In this document: positions 29,341 to 39,490 of the stretch, one piece after another
How the letters are laid out: the number at the start of each line of letters is the position of its first letter
Position numbering within the stretch: position 1 is the stretch's first letter
Assembly (NCBI GenBank): GCA_965240325.2
Contig: OZ251227.1
Location: 3,100,001-3,164,000 of the forward strand
Length of the DNA stretch: 64,000 bases
From: Rebecca billardiae RCC1528
Lineage: Eukaryota; Haptophyta
Direction: 5' to 3'
The notes under the pieces: model-generated
What the model saw: the letters and a program-made list of their open reading frames with translations, nothing else
What the model was told of the DNA's origin: nothing
Databases searched by the model: none
Program-made: the position numbers and the translations under genes

Positions 29341-30279
29341 ATGGCCGCGTCGGCTGGCGATATCGTGCACGAGATCGATTTGTTCGTGCTGTACGCGGCG
29401 TGTGTCATGCAGATGAGGAAGCGGAGCGCGGCGGCGTGCGCGCAGTTCGCCAACGTGCGTGCAGCCCTGGCCATTCTCATTCGCCGGTACCGCGGCGTGG
29501 GCGACGCGGGCGACGCGCGCATTTCGAACACAACCTCCAACAACGTCGCGCGCTGGGACGAGCGCGTCGCCGGGCTGCGCGCGGCCGAACTGCGCGACGA
29601 GCCGTTTGTCGAGCTGGCGCGCCTCGCCGTGCAGCCGCACGACGCCACGCGTTCGGGCGCGCGCGCGCCCGCGGCCTCGCACCCAAACTGCGAGACGCCG
29701 GCGGCGCTCGACGCGTGCCTCGCGCAGCTGCGCGCGCGGCTGGCGAGCACGCTGAACGACGTGGACGAGGCGCGCAACGCGGAGCGTCGCGACACACGCC
29801 GCGCGCAACGAGCCGCCCCGCGCGTGGCGCGCGACCCCGCCGCGACCGACGCGGTCGCGCGCCAACACGGCGCGCAGCGGCAGCAACGCGCACGACGCAC
29901 GCGCAACCCCACGCGCCGGCCAGAGCTGCAGTTGCTGCACGACTACCACGCGTCGACGGGCGGCTTCCGCGTGGCGAACAGCATGCGCCTCGCCGCGCGC
30001 CCGCCCGACGCGCCGGTCAGCGACGGCTGCAAGCCTACGCCATGCAGTCGGTTGTGCCCCGTGCGCCGCTCGCCCCGCACCTGCAGACCCGAGACCGGTG
30101 GGTCATCCGCGGTGCGTGCCGTTGCCGCGCCGTCGTGCCCGAGCGGCCGTGCGCAGCGACGACTGCATCGACGGGCGCCTCGCCGTGCGCCTCGGTGGGC
30201 TGCGTGCAGAACCGCGGTGGCGGTGCGGTACCGTGCTGCCGGCGTCGCGCGCGCGCGCCTGCGGCGCGCCACCGGATGA
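29341..30279 (+). CDS. Hypothetical protein, possibly element-encoded
   Basis: The frame from the ATG at 29341 begins with a protein-like stretch, DIVHEIDLFVLYAACVMQMR, then NVRAALAILIRRYRGVGD and LDACLAQLRARLASTLNDVDEA (coiled-coil-like). It becomes Arg/Ala-rich and loses coding character after about 30030, so the true end or a splice is unclear. I do not recognise a family. The surrounding repeats suggest a mobile-element gene or a transferred fragment. Confidence 0.35.
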   Translation: MAASAGDIVHEIDLFVLYAACVMQMRKRSAAACAQFANVRAALAILIRRYRGVGDAGDARISNTTSNNVARWDERVAGLRAAELRDEPFVELARLAVQPHDATRSGARAPAASHPNCETPAALDACLAQLRARLASTLNDVDEARNAERRDTRRAQRAAPRVARDPAATDAVARQHGAQRQQRARRTRNPTRRPELQLLHDYHASTGGFRVANSMRLAARPPDAPVSDGCKPTPCSRLCPVRRSPRTCRPETGGSSAVRAVAAPSCPSGRAQRRLHRRAPRRAPRWAACRTAVAVRYRAAGVARARLRRATG

Positions 30280-31817
30280 TACCGTTAGTCAGCGCTGAAC
30301 GGCCAACTCGTCCCATCGTCTTCGGGTATGCCGGCCCTAACCAGCTTAGGACGCGCTGTGTTCGACCAGCCCCACCGGGAAAAGGCCGCTAGGCCCCCGC
30401 TGTTTTATTAACGTGCACACTTGGTTTACATTTTACTAAGAATAAGAGACGCATCACACAGCTCAAGTCAGGCAGGCGAGATTGCAGTATCATAATATCT
30501 CCCTTGATGATATGTACCCTGGTCGCGCGGGCAGGCAGTGGCAGGAAGGAGTTGGAGTGCTGAACCGAGGCAGCTCGGAGGGTGTCCACCGCCCACGCAG
30601 GCCGCTGCCGCACGATCGTTCAATCCGACAGACTCAGCGCAGGTGCGCGCAGCTGCGGCGGGTCCCAACGGCCGTCGGCATCGCATTCGTGCCTCGCTCA
30701 CCCCGCGCGCCCCGCCCTGCCGACCCGCGTCCACGCGCGTGCGCGCCTGACGTCGCGCAGCCTTTTCGGTGCAAGCTCCGTTCTGCTGGTGTTCGAGACT
30801 GTGGCTGGCGCAGGCGCACGAGGAGAGGGCAGCGCGAGTGTCTGCGTGCTCGCTGCATCTTGCTGCGCGATGGTCCGCTCGTCTGCTCCCACGATCTCGA
30901 CCGATCTCGTCTGGGAGCGGCGAGCGCACGATCAGCTTGCAGCTGCCAACACAGCGCTCGGCGTGAGCAGCCCGCGGGAGCGGTGGCAGTGACCGAGCTG
31001 CGCCGCACCGCCGGCCGCACGCGCGTGCGCCAGTTGGGTGGCGTCGTGGTCTCGCCTTTCAGCCGTTTCATCCGCCGCTCAGGCCGATTTTACGCCGTCA
31101 GCAGCCATTTGTCGACGCGCTACGCGTCAGACGGCTGACGAGCCGGGTGAGCCGCATGTGGGCCGTCAAGCCGCATCACCCAGCGCAGCTTCGCCCGCGA
31201 CGACGGCTTCGCCTGGCTACCACTGCTCATCAGCCGCGTGCTCGGCGGGCTCGGCGGGCGTCGTTCGGCCCGTAGCACGGCTGCAGCGCAGCACGCGTAA
31301 GTAAGAGGCCGTGGAGCCTGGAGCGCCCCGACTGTGACGCGGATGGCGGAGGCGCCGGGCTTTGCGGGAATTGGGCTCGGGCTGCCATGAGCCGCCACGG
31401 GCTCGGGGCTGTACCGTCTGCGCAGATCGCGCTCGGCCCGGCCGCAGCCCTCCTGAGCCGCGCGCCTCAGAGCTGAGACTGATCACGGGCCGAGGCGCAC
31501 GAGCGACACTGCCATGCGGCTCGGTGTCGAGCCGCGCCCGCTGCGTGTGAGGCTCGAGGCGCGGCGCTCGCACGGGCTCAACGCGGGCGCAGCGGGTGCG
31601 CGCAGCTGGCGCACGCAGCCACGCGCGGAACTAGCTAGGGCCGTGCGCCCTCAACTTCGTTGTATTTATTTACTACCCGAAGATCGGCGTAGCCGATCAT
31701 ATATTAGGAATATAGGCGGATCCGTAAGGCGCATTGCCATTGGCGGTCGTTAGGCTGTTGGCTCGGGCTGCTACTTGAACATACAACAATCAACAGCATA
31801 GCGCTCGCCGTTTCTTA
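30280..31817. other. No gene recognised; holds inverted copy of dispersed repeats
   Basis: About 30407-30486 contains the inverse of AACCAAGTGTGCACGTTAA and, adjoining it, the inverse of the 14638-14700 repeat. From 30500 to 31750 the open frames overlap on both strands without protein-like character, and no domain is visible. Confidence 0.45.
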
Positions 31818-32676
31818 CTACTCGTCGTCATCGTCGTCGTGCACGATTCGCCGCCGCCGCGAACTGTTCGCACTCGAGCACACAGTGTTGTTTCGCCGCT
31901 GCTCGGATGATTCCTCCACCGCGCGCGCCGCCGTCTCCTCCTTGCCGCCGTCCTCGGGAGCGCACGGCTTGCCGTCCGCTTCAGAGCGCCACCGCTTGGT
32001 GGCTGCCGTGTGCGTGACCGCCGTCCCCACCGTAAGGTGCTGGTCATCCGCGTCCGCTGCCACGGAGTGCTGGCCGCTGGCGGGGCGCGGCGCGGCGAGG
32101 AGCAGGCGGAACGGCATGAACGCGCAGACGAACGGGTGGCTGAGGGCCTGCAGCGGCGTGAGCCGGCGCGAGGGCTCGTACGCCAACATGCCAGCAATCA
32201 GGTCGCACAGGCTGAGCACGTCATCCGCCCGATGCGCTCCTGACGTGCGCAAGGCTCCAGACCGACCGCCGCCGCCGCCGTCGGCGCCGCCCGCGCCGAC
32301 CACGTGCCTGCTGAGCGAGAGGACGACGGCGGAGTGCGGCCGCATCGCCTCGTACGCCGCCACGCGCGGTGCGAGCTGGTCCCACCGGCTCGCCTCCGCG
32401 TACGCGGCCGGCGGCCGGCCCAGCAGCTCCGCCCACGCCCCGACGAGGCCCGCCGGCGCCGTCGGTGCCCCAAACAGGGGCGCTCCGCTGCCGAGCTCTG
32501 CGAGCACGCACCCGAGGGACCACATGTCGACGGGGTACGAGAGCCGCGGCAGGCCGTACGCCGTCTCGGGCGCGCGGTACGCGAGCGTCTGCAGCGCGCC
32601 GTCCTCGTACACCTCGGCCTCCTCCGGCGTGCACGCGTTGCCCATGTCGATCAGTGTCGGCCGCCATGAGCCACGT
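31818..32676 (-). pseudogene. Protein kinase C-lobe fragment (CMGC-like), N-lobe absent
   Basis: The minus strand begins in open frame at about 32676 and encodes TLIDMGNACTPEE, then DGALQTLAYRAPETAYG (activation segment and APE), YPVDMWSLGCVLAEL (subdomain IX) and LIAGMLAYEPSRRLTPLQAL (subdomain XI). This is the C-terminal half of a CMGC-type kinase domain. DFG is replaced by DMG. The glycine loop, the VAIK lysine and the HRD loop are missing, and I find no matching exon in the next 1 kb upstream. The polar tail ends in poly-Asp. An upstream exon beyond view is possible, but CTAG before 32676 is not like the other acceptors. I favour a truncated gene. Confidence 0.55.
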
Positions 32677-33733
32677 CTAGGTAAGACTGTAGTCTTGACT
32701 CAGTGTAGTCCGGTCACATTCCGCAGCAGAAAGAATCAGCAGCACTCTCTGAGCAGGACCGTTCAATCGGTCACAGTTCTGGATTCGGCACGGCGCCAGC
32801 GCCACTCGGAGACTCGCGGTGAGTCGCGTTCGGGGGCAGGTGGCGCCGTCCGGCGCGGCGCGGCGGCTCCGGCTCCGGAGTCCGGTCCACGCGGCCCCCA
32901 GCTCCGCCCACGTCTTGGCCCCGCGCGCACCGTGGACGGGCAGAGCCGACTCGGTCGCCGCTGACGATCGGCACTGTCACAGTAGTGGCATCACGTCGTC
33001 GAACGCCTATACTTACGCGGTGGCGATGCAGACGACACCACATGTGCCGTAGCTACAGCGCATAGTTAACTAACAACTTGCGCAGTCGCCTGTAATCTAT
33101 ACAATCGCCTAGCTAGCGGCGCAGCCGCCACGGAGGGCGAGGCCGCTGCGGCTCTGCACGGTCTGCACTACGACAGCAGCTTGCACTCACACGTAGTCAT
33201 GTCACAGTACGTCATCGGGTCATCCGGCGGTCCCGGACGCCCCGGATCATATCATCAATGCTGTGACAGACAACGACAATCATTCACAATCGGACGACAG
33301 TTGTGAGTTGACGGACTTGACGGCGCACCTGACCCCGACGTCCGACGCGGCCGCAGCCGAGAGCTATTAATATGGCGCCGCAGACCCGACCAGTTATACC
33401 GTTGCGCGACGCATGTCCCGAGGAAAGACCAGGGGCGCGTCACGCCACAGGCAGAGATTCATCCGATTCATACAGCATCACACATCTCTGAACGCTCGCA
33501 TCAAGTCGCTCCGGGATGCATCAGCCCGAGCCAGACGATGCAGGTGGCGAGAGTGAACGCGCCGACGATGTGCCGACGCCGGCACTCCCACCGCGAGCCA
33601 CGCTTGCCGCCCCACCCCTCGGCGGCGAGGTGGCCCGACCGGAGCCCGTGACGGTCGCCGCACGGGCGCGAGCTGGTCGGCGCGCCGTCACCGTCCAGCG
33701 GCGCCCGCGCTCACGGGCGTCCGCGCGAGGCGC
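32677..33733. other. Intergenic, nothing recognised
   Basis: Open frames exist on both strands but none shows a family motif or consistent coding character. It lies between the kinase fragment and the 3' end of RPL5. Confidence 0.4.
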
Positions 33734-34776
33734 CTAGTCCTCGTCGTCGTCGTCGCCGCCGGCGGCCGCCGCCTGCTTCTTCTTGTACGCCGCGATCTTC
33801 TGCCGCACCCGGTCCTTCCTCTGCGAAAGCTTCATCTTCTTCTTCTTCAGGTCCGGGTACGAGTCCTGCTTGTCGGTCGGCTCCACGGACGGGTCCTCGC
33901 GGATCTTCTCGTGCGCGTTCTGGTACATCTCCTCGAGGTCGTCCGGGCCGATGTCGTTCTCGATGTACTTGGCGAACTGCGACTGGTAGCGGTCCTCGTC
34001 CTGCGCGGCGAGGGTGCGCGGCCGGGCGGTGCGGGACGCGCGCCGGGGGCGGTGAGATGCGCGCGCGCGCGCAGCGGCCCGCGCATGCGGCCGAGGGCGG
34101 GCGAGGGGAAAGGCGTGGTCGCTTGCGCACGCACGTCCTCCTGGAGCATCTCCATGTACTCCTGGACGTGGCCGCCGAAGATGTACTTGCGGCACGTCTC
34201 CGCATCGAGCTCCTTCTCCTCCGGGTCGTAGCCTGGCAGGCGCTTCTCGTTGTGCGGGATGTCGAGGCCGCCGTCCACCGCGCCCTTGAGCGCGCCAAAC
34301 ACGCGGTTGCCCGTGGTCGTGCGCACGAGGCCGACGTCGAGCACGCAGGTGAACGGGCGCGGCCCGTCGTCCTCCTCCTCCACCTGGTACATCTCGCCGT
34401 CCGGCTCGGTCTGCCCCTCGTACTTCTCGTCGAGGCCAAACTTCTGCAGCGTTCGCCGCGCCAGCAGCAGCCCGGTCGCATAGCACGCCGACCAGTTGGT
34501 GAGCCCCACCTTGATCCCGTAGCGCGGCAGCTCGTGCGAGTACGCGGCGCAGACGACAATGTCGCCGTGGATCTTCGCGTCGATGATCTGGCAGATCACG
34601 TCCTTGTTCGTGATGCGCACGACCAGGCGGTACTTTGACGACTCGTACTTGTTCTTGTCCTGCACGATCAGCCGCTTGCGCGCGTAGTAGTCCGTCTTGC
34701 CCTCGCGCCGCCGGCGGTACTTCACCTGGAACTCCTTGAAGTACTGCGCCGTCTTCTGGACCTTCATGACACCCAT
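33734..34776 (-). CDS. RPL5: 60S ribosomal protein L5 (uL18), two exons
   Basis: Exon 1 is 34776-34135 and exon 2 is 34000-33734, giving 302 residues. The intron (34134-34001) starts GTGCGT, ends GCAG and is phase 0, joining MLQED to [16 protein letters not shown]. The N-terminus [20 protein letters not shown] and the blocks [40 protein letters not shown] and [20 protein letters not shown] are typical of eukaryotic L5, which binds 5S rRNA in the large subunit. The C-terminus is Lys-rich ([13 protein letters not shown]) with an acidic end. Full length for the family. It diverges from the gene at 34922 with 145 bp between starts. Confidence 0.97.
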
Positions 34777-34921
34777 GGTGGCCGAGCGACCCGCGCGCGC
34801 AAGTCCCGACGACGGGGCCTGCTCAGGTCTCCTGGCACACACGCGCTTCCGCTGTGTGTGGGCACGGCGATGGCTCTTGCTCACGTGGACATCGGCGCCT
34901 CCCGGACCGCCCCGGACTACG

Positions 34922-35719
34922 ATGGCGGCGGCGATTACGAGCACGCGCGCTCTGCTGCGGCCGCGAGGCCGCCCCGCGCGGCTGCTCTGCACGGCGCCCA
35001 CGGCGGCGCAGCTGCTCGCGAGCTCGCAGCGCCTCACGGACGCCCTCGCCTCGCCCCCCGTCGTCGCGCAGCTCGAGCACGTGCGCGACCGCGGCGACGC
35101 GCTCACCAAGTGGGTCACGTGCAACATGCAGCTCACGCAGCAGGCGGCGGTGGCGTGCCAGGGGCTGCCCAGCTTCGGGCCGGACCCGACGAGCGTCGGG
35201 CGGTATCTCGAGCTCCTCCTCGGGGGCGCCGAACCGGCCGACGCCGACGACGCCTCGCGCGAAGCCCTGCGCGAGCACCACCGCGTGCGCTGGTCGATGC
35301 TACTCAACTCGGCGTTCCGGTGCGAGCTCGGGCCGCGGCGCGACCGCGAGGAGGCGCGCGGCATCGTGATCGGGATGGTCGACGCGCTGCAGGCGCCGGG
35401 GTTCCTCTCGAAGGTCTCCGACCTGATGCGCGGCGAGCTCATGGGCCAGCTCTCGCCGATGGAGAAGCAGCAGGCCGTCGCGAGGCTGATGATCATGCAG
35501 CAGAAGGAAGCCATTGTGCCGTTCGGGTACGACAGCTCGGACCAGGGGTACGCGCAGGCGCAGGCGGCGCTGCAGGAGCACGCGCTCGACGCCGTCATCC
35601 AAGGGAGCATCATGCACGTGACGCAGCGCGTCTACCTCAGCGCCGGCATCGACATGCAGGAGCTCATGCGCACCCTGAGCGGCGGCGCTGGCACGCCGGC
35701 ACCCTTGCCCAGCGTCTGA
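34922..35719 (+). CDS. Protein of unknown function with a mitochondrial-type presequence
   Basis: 265 residues. The N-terminus [20 protein letters not shown] is Arg/Ser/Ala-rich without acidic residues, as in a mitochondrial (or plastid transit) presequence. The mature part is helical and well-behaved, with [60 protein letters not shown] and a C-terminal [20 protein letters not shown]. No membrane segment. I do not recognise the family. The start is the first ATG in the frame. It shares a short divergent promoter with RPL5. Confidence 0.72.
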   Translation: MAAAITSTRALLRPRGRPARLLCTAPTAAQLLASSQRLTDALASPPVVAQLEHVRDRGDALTKWVTCNMQLTQQAAVACQGLPSFGPDPTSVGRYLELLLGGAEPADADDASREALREHHRVRWSMLLNSAFRCELGPRRDREEARGIVIGMVDALQAPGFLSKVSDLMRGELMGQLSPMEKQQAVARLMIMQQKEAIVPFGYDSSDQGYAQAQAALQEHALDAVIQGSIMHVTQRVYLSAGIDMQELMRTLSGGAGTPAPLPSV

Positions 35720-36028
35720 GCTCCAGCTCGGTCGCCGCCGCTGCGGCTGCGATGTTTTTGCATCGGCGCGCTTGCGTGGGACCGGTTCTGCGGCTGGGCG
35801 GTTCAGATCCAAGCGGACTAGCGGAGCCAGACGACTCGCGTGACGCCGCGTGGCGCACTCCGATGGAGTGAATGAATTCATCTTCAGCTCACCCTCTGTC
35901 CCTCAGGTTCAGCTCTTGATCAGCCTGTTGATGACGAATGACGATTGGAGAATTGTGACCGGGTCTTCAGATTTCAGTATTTCGATCCCTTGCGGCGGTG
36001 CGGCCTTGCCGATCAAGCGACGACCTTC

Positions 36029-36973
36029 ATGATGGCGGCGCTCCTCGCGATCATGGGCGTGCAAGGCATGGCGGTGTACCGCCATGCCTTGCCGCGAGGG
36101 CGGGTGTCAGCGGCCGTGATGATGACGGCGGTGGAGATGGTGGGGAGCGTGGACGACGTCATCCATGGCGTCCTGCCGGCAGAGGCTGAGCACCGGGTGC
36201 TCGCAGCCGACGCCCTGCGCTCTGCGTTCATTGTGGGCTCACCAACATCTGTCGATGACATGGGCGAGATGCTCACGGTCAACGGCAAAGCGTACTGCTG
36301 CTCGACGGCACCAGGGGCTGCCAAGCACGCGCTGCGTGTCGGCGACGCCGTCTTCACCACCGGCGCGTGCGTTCTGCCGCTCCATGCACAGGCAGACGCG
36401 CGGCTGGACTGGAGCGCAGCCGCGGAAGGCCCCGCCGATTGGGCCGCCGTCTGCGCGCGCGCTGTGCAGGCGGCTGGTGGGGTCGCCGTCGTGCTGAGCG
36501 GCTTCGTCACCTTCGAGCGGCTCGTCGCCGTCCAGATTGCCGAGCCACCCATCCGAGGCGAGTTCATCTTTGCGCCAGACGTGCGCTCGCGGTATTACTC
36601 AGTTCAGCCATGCGAGGTGCCGGGCGCGCGCTGCTTCGTGATGGGCGCAGCGTGCCCCGTCGAGCTGCTCGCTGAGGGCGCGCGCGCGCCCGAGCTCCAG
36701 CGCATGCTCTACGCGGGTGGCGCTGGCATCGCAGGCCGGGACGCGCGCCGCGAACCAGGCGTCGATGCAAGCACATCACACACGCACGCGCTTGAGCTGG
36801 ACCCCGCGTGCGGCGCGCGCGCGGAGGCGGAGATCACGCCAGACATTGTGCGCCAGGTGTTACATGTCTCGGCAGAGAGTGCCGTCGCCGAGGCCAGGCT
36901 GGAGCTGTTTCGTGTTGACGAGGTCGTCGAGCACACTGAAGGGCTCGAATACGTGCCAAAGGCCTGCTGCTGA
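36029..36973 (+). CDS. Protein of unknown function
   Basis: 314 residues from the ATG at 36029; the frame is open further upstream only through non-ATG codons. Coding character is good throughout: VEMVGSVDDVIHGVLPAEAE, HALRVGDAVFTTGACVLPLH, GVAVVLSGFVTFERLVAVQI, SRYYSVQPCEVPGARCFVMG. There is no clear signal peptide beyond a short hydrophobic start and no recognised domain. A perfect hairpin-forming inverted repeat lies in the first codons. Confidence 0.6.
   Translation: MMAALLAIMGVQGMAVYRHALPRGRVSAAVMMTAVEMVGSVDDVIHGVLPAEAEHRVLAADALRSAFIVGSPTSVDDMGEMLTVNGKAYCCSTAPGAAKHALRVGDAVFTTGACVLPLHAQADARLDWSAAAEGPADWAAVCARAVQAAGGVAVVLSGFVTFERLVAVQIAEPPIRGEFIFAPDVRSRYYSVQPCEVPGARCFVMGAACPVELLAEGARAPELQRMLYAGGAGIAGRDARREPGVDASTSHTHALELDPACGARAEAEITPDIVRQVLHVSAESAVAEARLELFRVDEVVEHTEGLEYVPKACC
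36061..36092. repeat. Perfect 15-bp inverted repeat with 2-bp loop near a start codon
   Basis: Arms GCAAGGCATGGCGGT and the exact complement are separated by GT. It sits 32 bp inside the gene at 36029 and would give a strong mRNA hairpin just after the start codon. Confidence 0.95.
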
Positions 36974-37167
36974 TCGGTGATCTGATCCGGAGGCTCGGGG
37001 CGCTGCGGGACTCGTCCCCCGCCTGACCCCCGCTACTTTTGATAGGCGGGTGAACCGGAGCTGAAGCCAATAGACAACGCAATATAACGACGACATCACT
37101 GCGCTAGATTCTGATGCATGTAGCGCACTACGGTCCGTGGCATCTCACTCGCTCACTCTCTCATGAG

Positions 37168-37206
<39 letters not shown>

Positions 37207-37570
37207 CTCGTTGTGACTCTCTCTCTCAGTCTGCTCTCTCTCTGTCTCTCTATATATATAGCTCTGCTCTCTCTCTTTCATCATCTGACTCTCGATCATC
37301 ATGACGATCATCATCTCTCATCAATTCGATCTCATCGAATCTCGCGATGATCGTCTGGCAGCGTCATCGTCAGTCATCGTCAAGCGTCTCACCGAATTCT
37401 GATGCTTTATTTCCGCCGCGTAGCCGTAGTGCAGCATCAGTTATTTTCCGGCGACCCGAGCGCGTAGAATAAGTGCCGTCGTGGCGCCCGAGTGGTAGCA
37501 ATAAGTACCGGCACGAGGCTCATCAGGCTCAACACTTGATGATTATATTAGCAGCATACGACGCATAGCT
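36974..37570. other. Intergenic with (CT)n microsatellite
   Basis: A CT-rich tract at about 37135-37290 includes a pure (CT)n run at about 37170-37201 and short TA repeats. The rest shows no gene. Confidence 0.7.
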
Positions 37571-39424
37571 TTACCGCGGCGGCTGCGTACAAATGGGCTG
37601 CAGCATTGCGCGCGCGCCCTCCGGGAGGCAGTCAGCAAACGGCGTCGTTGGGTCCGCGTCGTCTATCATTGACGGTGCCGCCCCGGCTCGCACCCGCGCC
37701 AACGCCTTGCTGAGGTTGAACGATCTCGCCTTGACGTACACTCCGTACGGCGCGCTGAGCTTGGCGCGCCGCTCGGACACCCACTGCCGCCGCAGCGCCG
37801 GCGGGATCACTGCGAACTCCGCCACATCCGCTGCGGCCGCGGGCGCGCGTGCGCTTGGGCGGCCGCCCGCATCGCCAGGCGCGGGGCCGGCAGCGCCCGC
37901 TCGCGCCAAAAGCACCATCCCGTCGAGCTCGCGCGCCACGCGCTCCGCGAGAAGCGCCCTGCTTTCGCGCGTGCATGCGTCGCGCGGGTCGCACAGCCCC
38001 TCGTACCAGCCGTGCAGCCTGCGCTTCGAGTAGCAGCGCAGCCTGAGCTGGTCCACTGGCGCCTGGCGCCCAGCGTGCACGCCCACGGCCTGCACATCGC
38101 GCGCGGCGCACTCGGAGAAGAGCGGCGGCGTCGCAATGTACTCGTGCCAGGCGCCCGGAGGCGACGGCTCGCCGCTGCGCGCCTCCTCCGCCGCCTGCTG
38201 CGGCGTGCGCGCCGGTCCGTAGAGCGCGTGGTTGACGATGCAGTTGTCCGCCGTCAGCAGCGGCAGCGGACCCGGACCGCCCGGACCGACACCCGGACCT
38301 CCGCCCGCAGCGGCGCGGCCCACGAGCGCCCTCCGGCCGTGGCCACCCTTCATCGCTCGGCGTACCTCGGCGCGTACCTCGGCGGCCCGCACAAGCTTCC
38401 ACCATGGCTGCCTGCACTGCGCCACAAAGTCCGCCGGCGAGTAGCACGCGCGCTCGACGCGCACGCGCACGCCCGCGGACACGTCGGCGGCGAGCGTCAC
38501 GGGGAACATGTCGCGCACGAGCGCCGCCGCGGCAGCTGGTGACACGAGGTACGCCACCGTGCTCCACGGCAGCGGGTCGAGGTCGCACGCCACCTCGCGC
38601 GCCGCGGTCGGCCATGCGCGGCGCTTTGCTGTGGGGGGTGCCCCGGCTGCGCTCACGTTCCGCAGGAGCGCGCGCTTCTCGAGCAGCGGCGGCGAGCCGC
38701 GTGCGCGCCACAGCTTGACGAGTCCTGACCACCGCCGCTTCGGAACGACCCGCGTCTGGCCGATCAGCGCCCCAAGCTGGACGAGCGACCAGCCCGCGGC
38801 CGCCTGGGCCGCGAGTGCGCGCAGCGAGCTTTTTTCCGGGCCATGCACGCGCGCGTGCCCGCCGCGCACGCCGGCGAGCACGGCGTGGTAGTGGGTGAGC
38901 GGTGCGAAGTCCACGTCATCCTCAAGGATCAGAAACCCCGGCGCGTCGGGCGGCTCGAGCGCCAGCGCGGCGAACAGCGCCTTGAGGTGCGAGAACGTCG
39001 TCGCCACGATCCCTGCGGGGATGCCGCCGTGATCGGCGCCAGCGCGCGCGCCGGAGCGCCACAGCCGCGCAAGAAACGCGCCTGTGCCGCTTTCGCGCGC
39101 GTCCGCCTCCGAGAGCGCGCGGATGCGGGTCGCGCAGGCGCCGTCGCGCAGGCGTGCGTGCAGGTGCAGCTCCATCAGCCTGCGGCGCGCGGTCGCGCCG
39201 TCCGAGTTGATCCAGTACGTGCTCAAATCGATGAAGCGGTACCCCGTGGCGCGCAGGGCAGGGGGCGCGCAGATCACGTCGTCCTCGGCAATGCGCAGCG
39301 CGTGAGCGATCTCGTCGCGCCCTGCGACGAAACTCGTCGCGAGCAAGGCGAGGGCAGCACACATCCGCATCCGCGCCGCGGGGAGCACCTCCACGCGGTC
39401 TGGTACCCCAGGCTCAAATTGCAT
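37571..39424 (-). CDS. Glycosyltransferase family 25-like protein, secretory pathway
   Basis: 617 residues. From the internal Met19 (39370) the protein starts MRMCAALALLATSFVAG, a good signal sequence, so the true start may be there. GT25-like features are YRFIDLSTYWINSDGATARR near the N-terminus, ATTFSHLKALFAALALEPP, and the acidic metal-binding FLILEDDVDF near residue 167, followed by WSTVAYLVSPAAAAALV. Such enzymes add sugars to lipo-oligosaccharide or collagen-type acceptors. The C-terminal 200 residues are less familiar, with scattered cysteines (CYSKRRLHGWYEGLCDPRDAC). It diverges from a second glycosyltransferase-like gene only 66 bp away, so both may act on cell-surface or scale glycans. 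The acceptor is unknown. Confidence 0.68.
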   Translation of the reverse strand: MQFEPGVPDRVEVLPAARMRMCAALALLATSFVAGRDEIAHALRIAEDDVICAPPALRATGYRFIDLSTYWINSDGATARRRLMELHLHARLRDGACATRIRALSEADARESGTGAFLARLWRSGARAGADHGGIPAGIVATTFSHLKALFAALALEPPDAPGFLILEDDVDFAPLTHYHAVLAGVRGGHARVHGPEKSSLRALAAQAAAGWSLVQLGALIGQTRVVPKRRWSGLVKLWRARGSPPLLEKRALLRNVSAAGAPPTAKRRAWPTAAREVACDLDPLPWSTVAYLVSPAAAAALVRDMFPVTLAADVSAGVRVRVERACYSPADFVAQCRQPWWKLVRAAEVRAEVRRAMKGGHGRRALVGRAAAGGGPGVGPGGPGPLPLLTADNCIVNHALYGPARTPQQAAEEARSGEPSPPGAWHEYIATPPLFSECAARDVQAVGVHAGRQAPVDQLRLRCYSKRRLHGWYEGLCDPRDACTRESRALLAERVARELDGMVLLARAGAAGPAPGDAGGRPSARAPAAAADVAEFAVIPPALRRQWVSERRAKLSAPYGVYVKARSFNLSKALARVRAGAAPSMIDDADPTTPFADCLPEGARAMLQPICTQPPR

Positions 39425-39490
39425 GCCGTCGTCGGTGACAATCGAGTAAGGACGAATCCCCCAGCTAGGTCCGTGGTAAGCCCCGCGTGG
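39425..39490. promoter_or_regulatory. Very short divergent promoter region
   Basis: Only 66 bp separate the two ATGs (120 bp if the left gene starts at 39370). A shared bidirectional promoter is implied. No motif is identifiable. Confidence 0.45.

Noticed and set aside
30482-31753. Overlapping plus and minus open frames of 100-220 codons
   Set aside because: None has family motifs or biased codon pattern relative to the opposite strand.
32677-33500. Upstream exons of the kinase fragment on the minus strand
   Set aside because: No frame encodes a glycine loop, VAIK or HRD motif, and the CTAG acceptor would not match the other introns.
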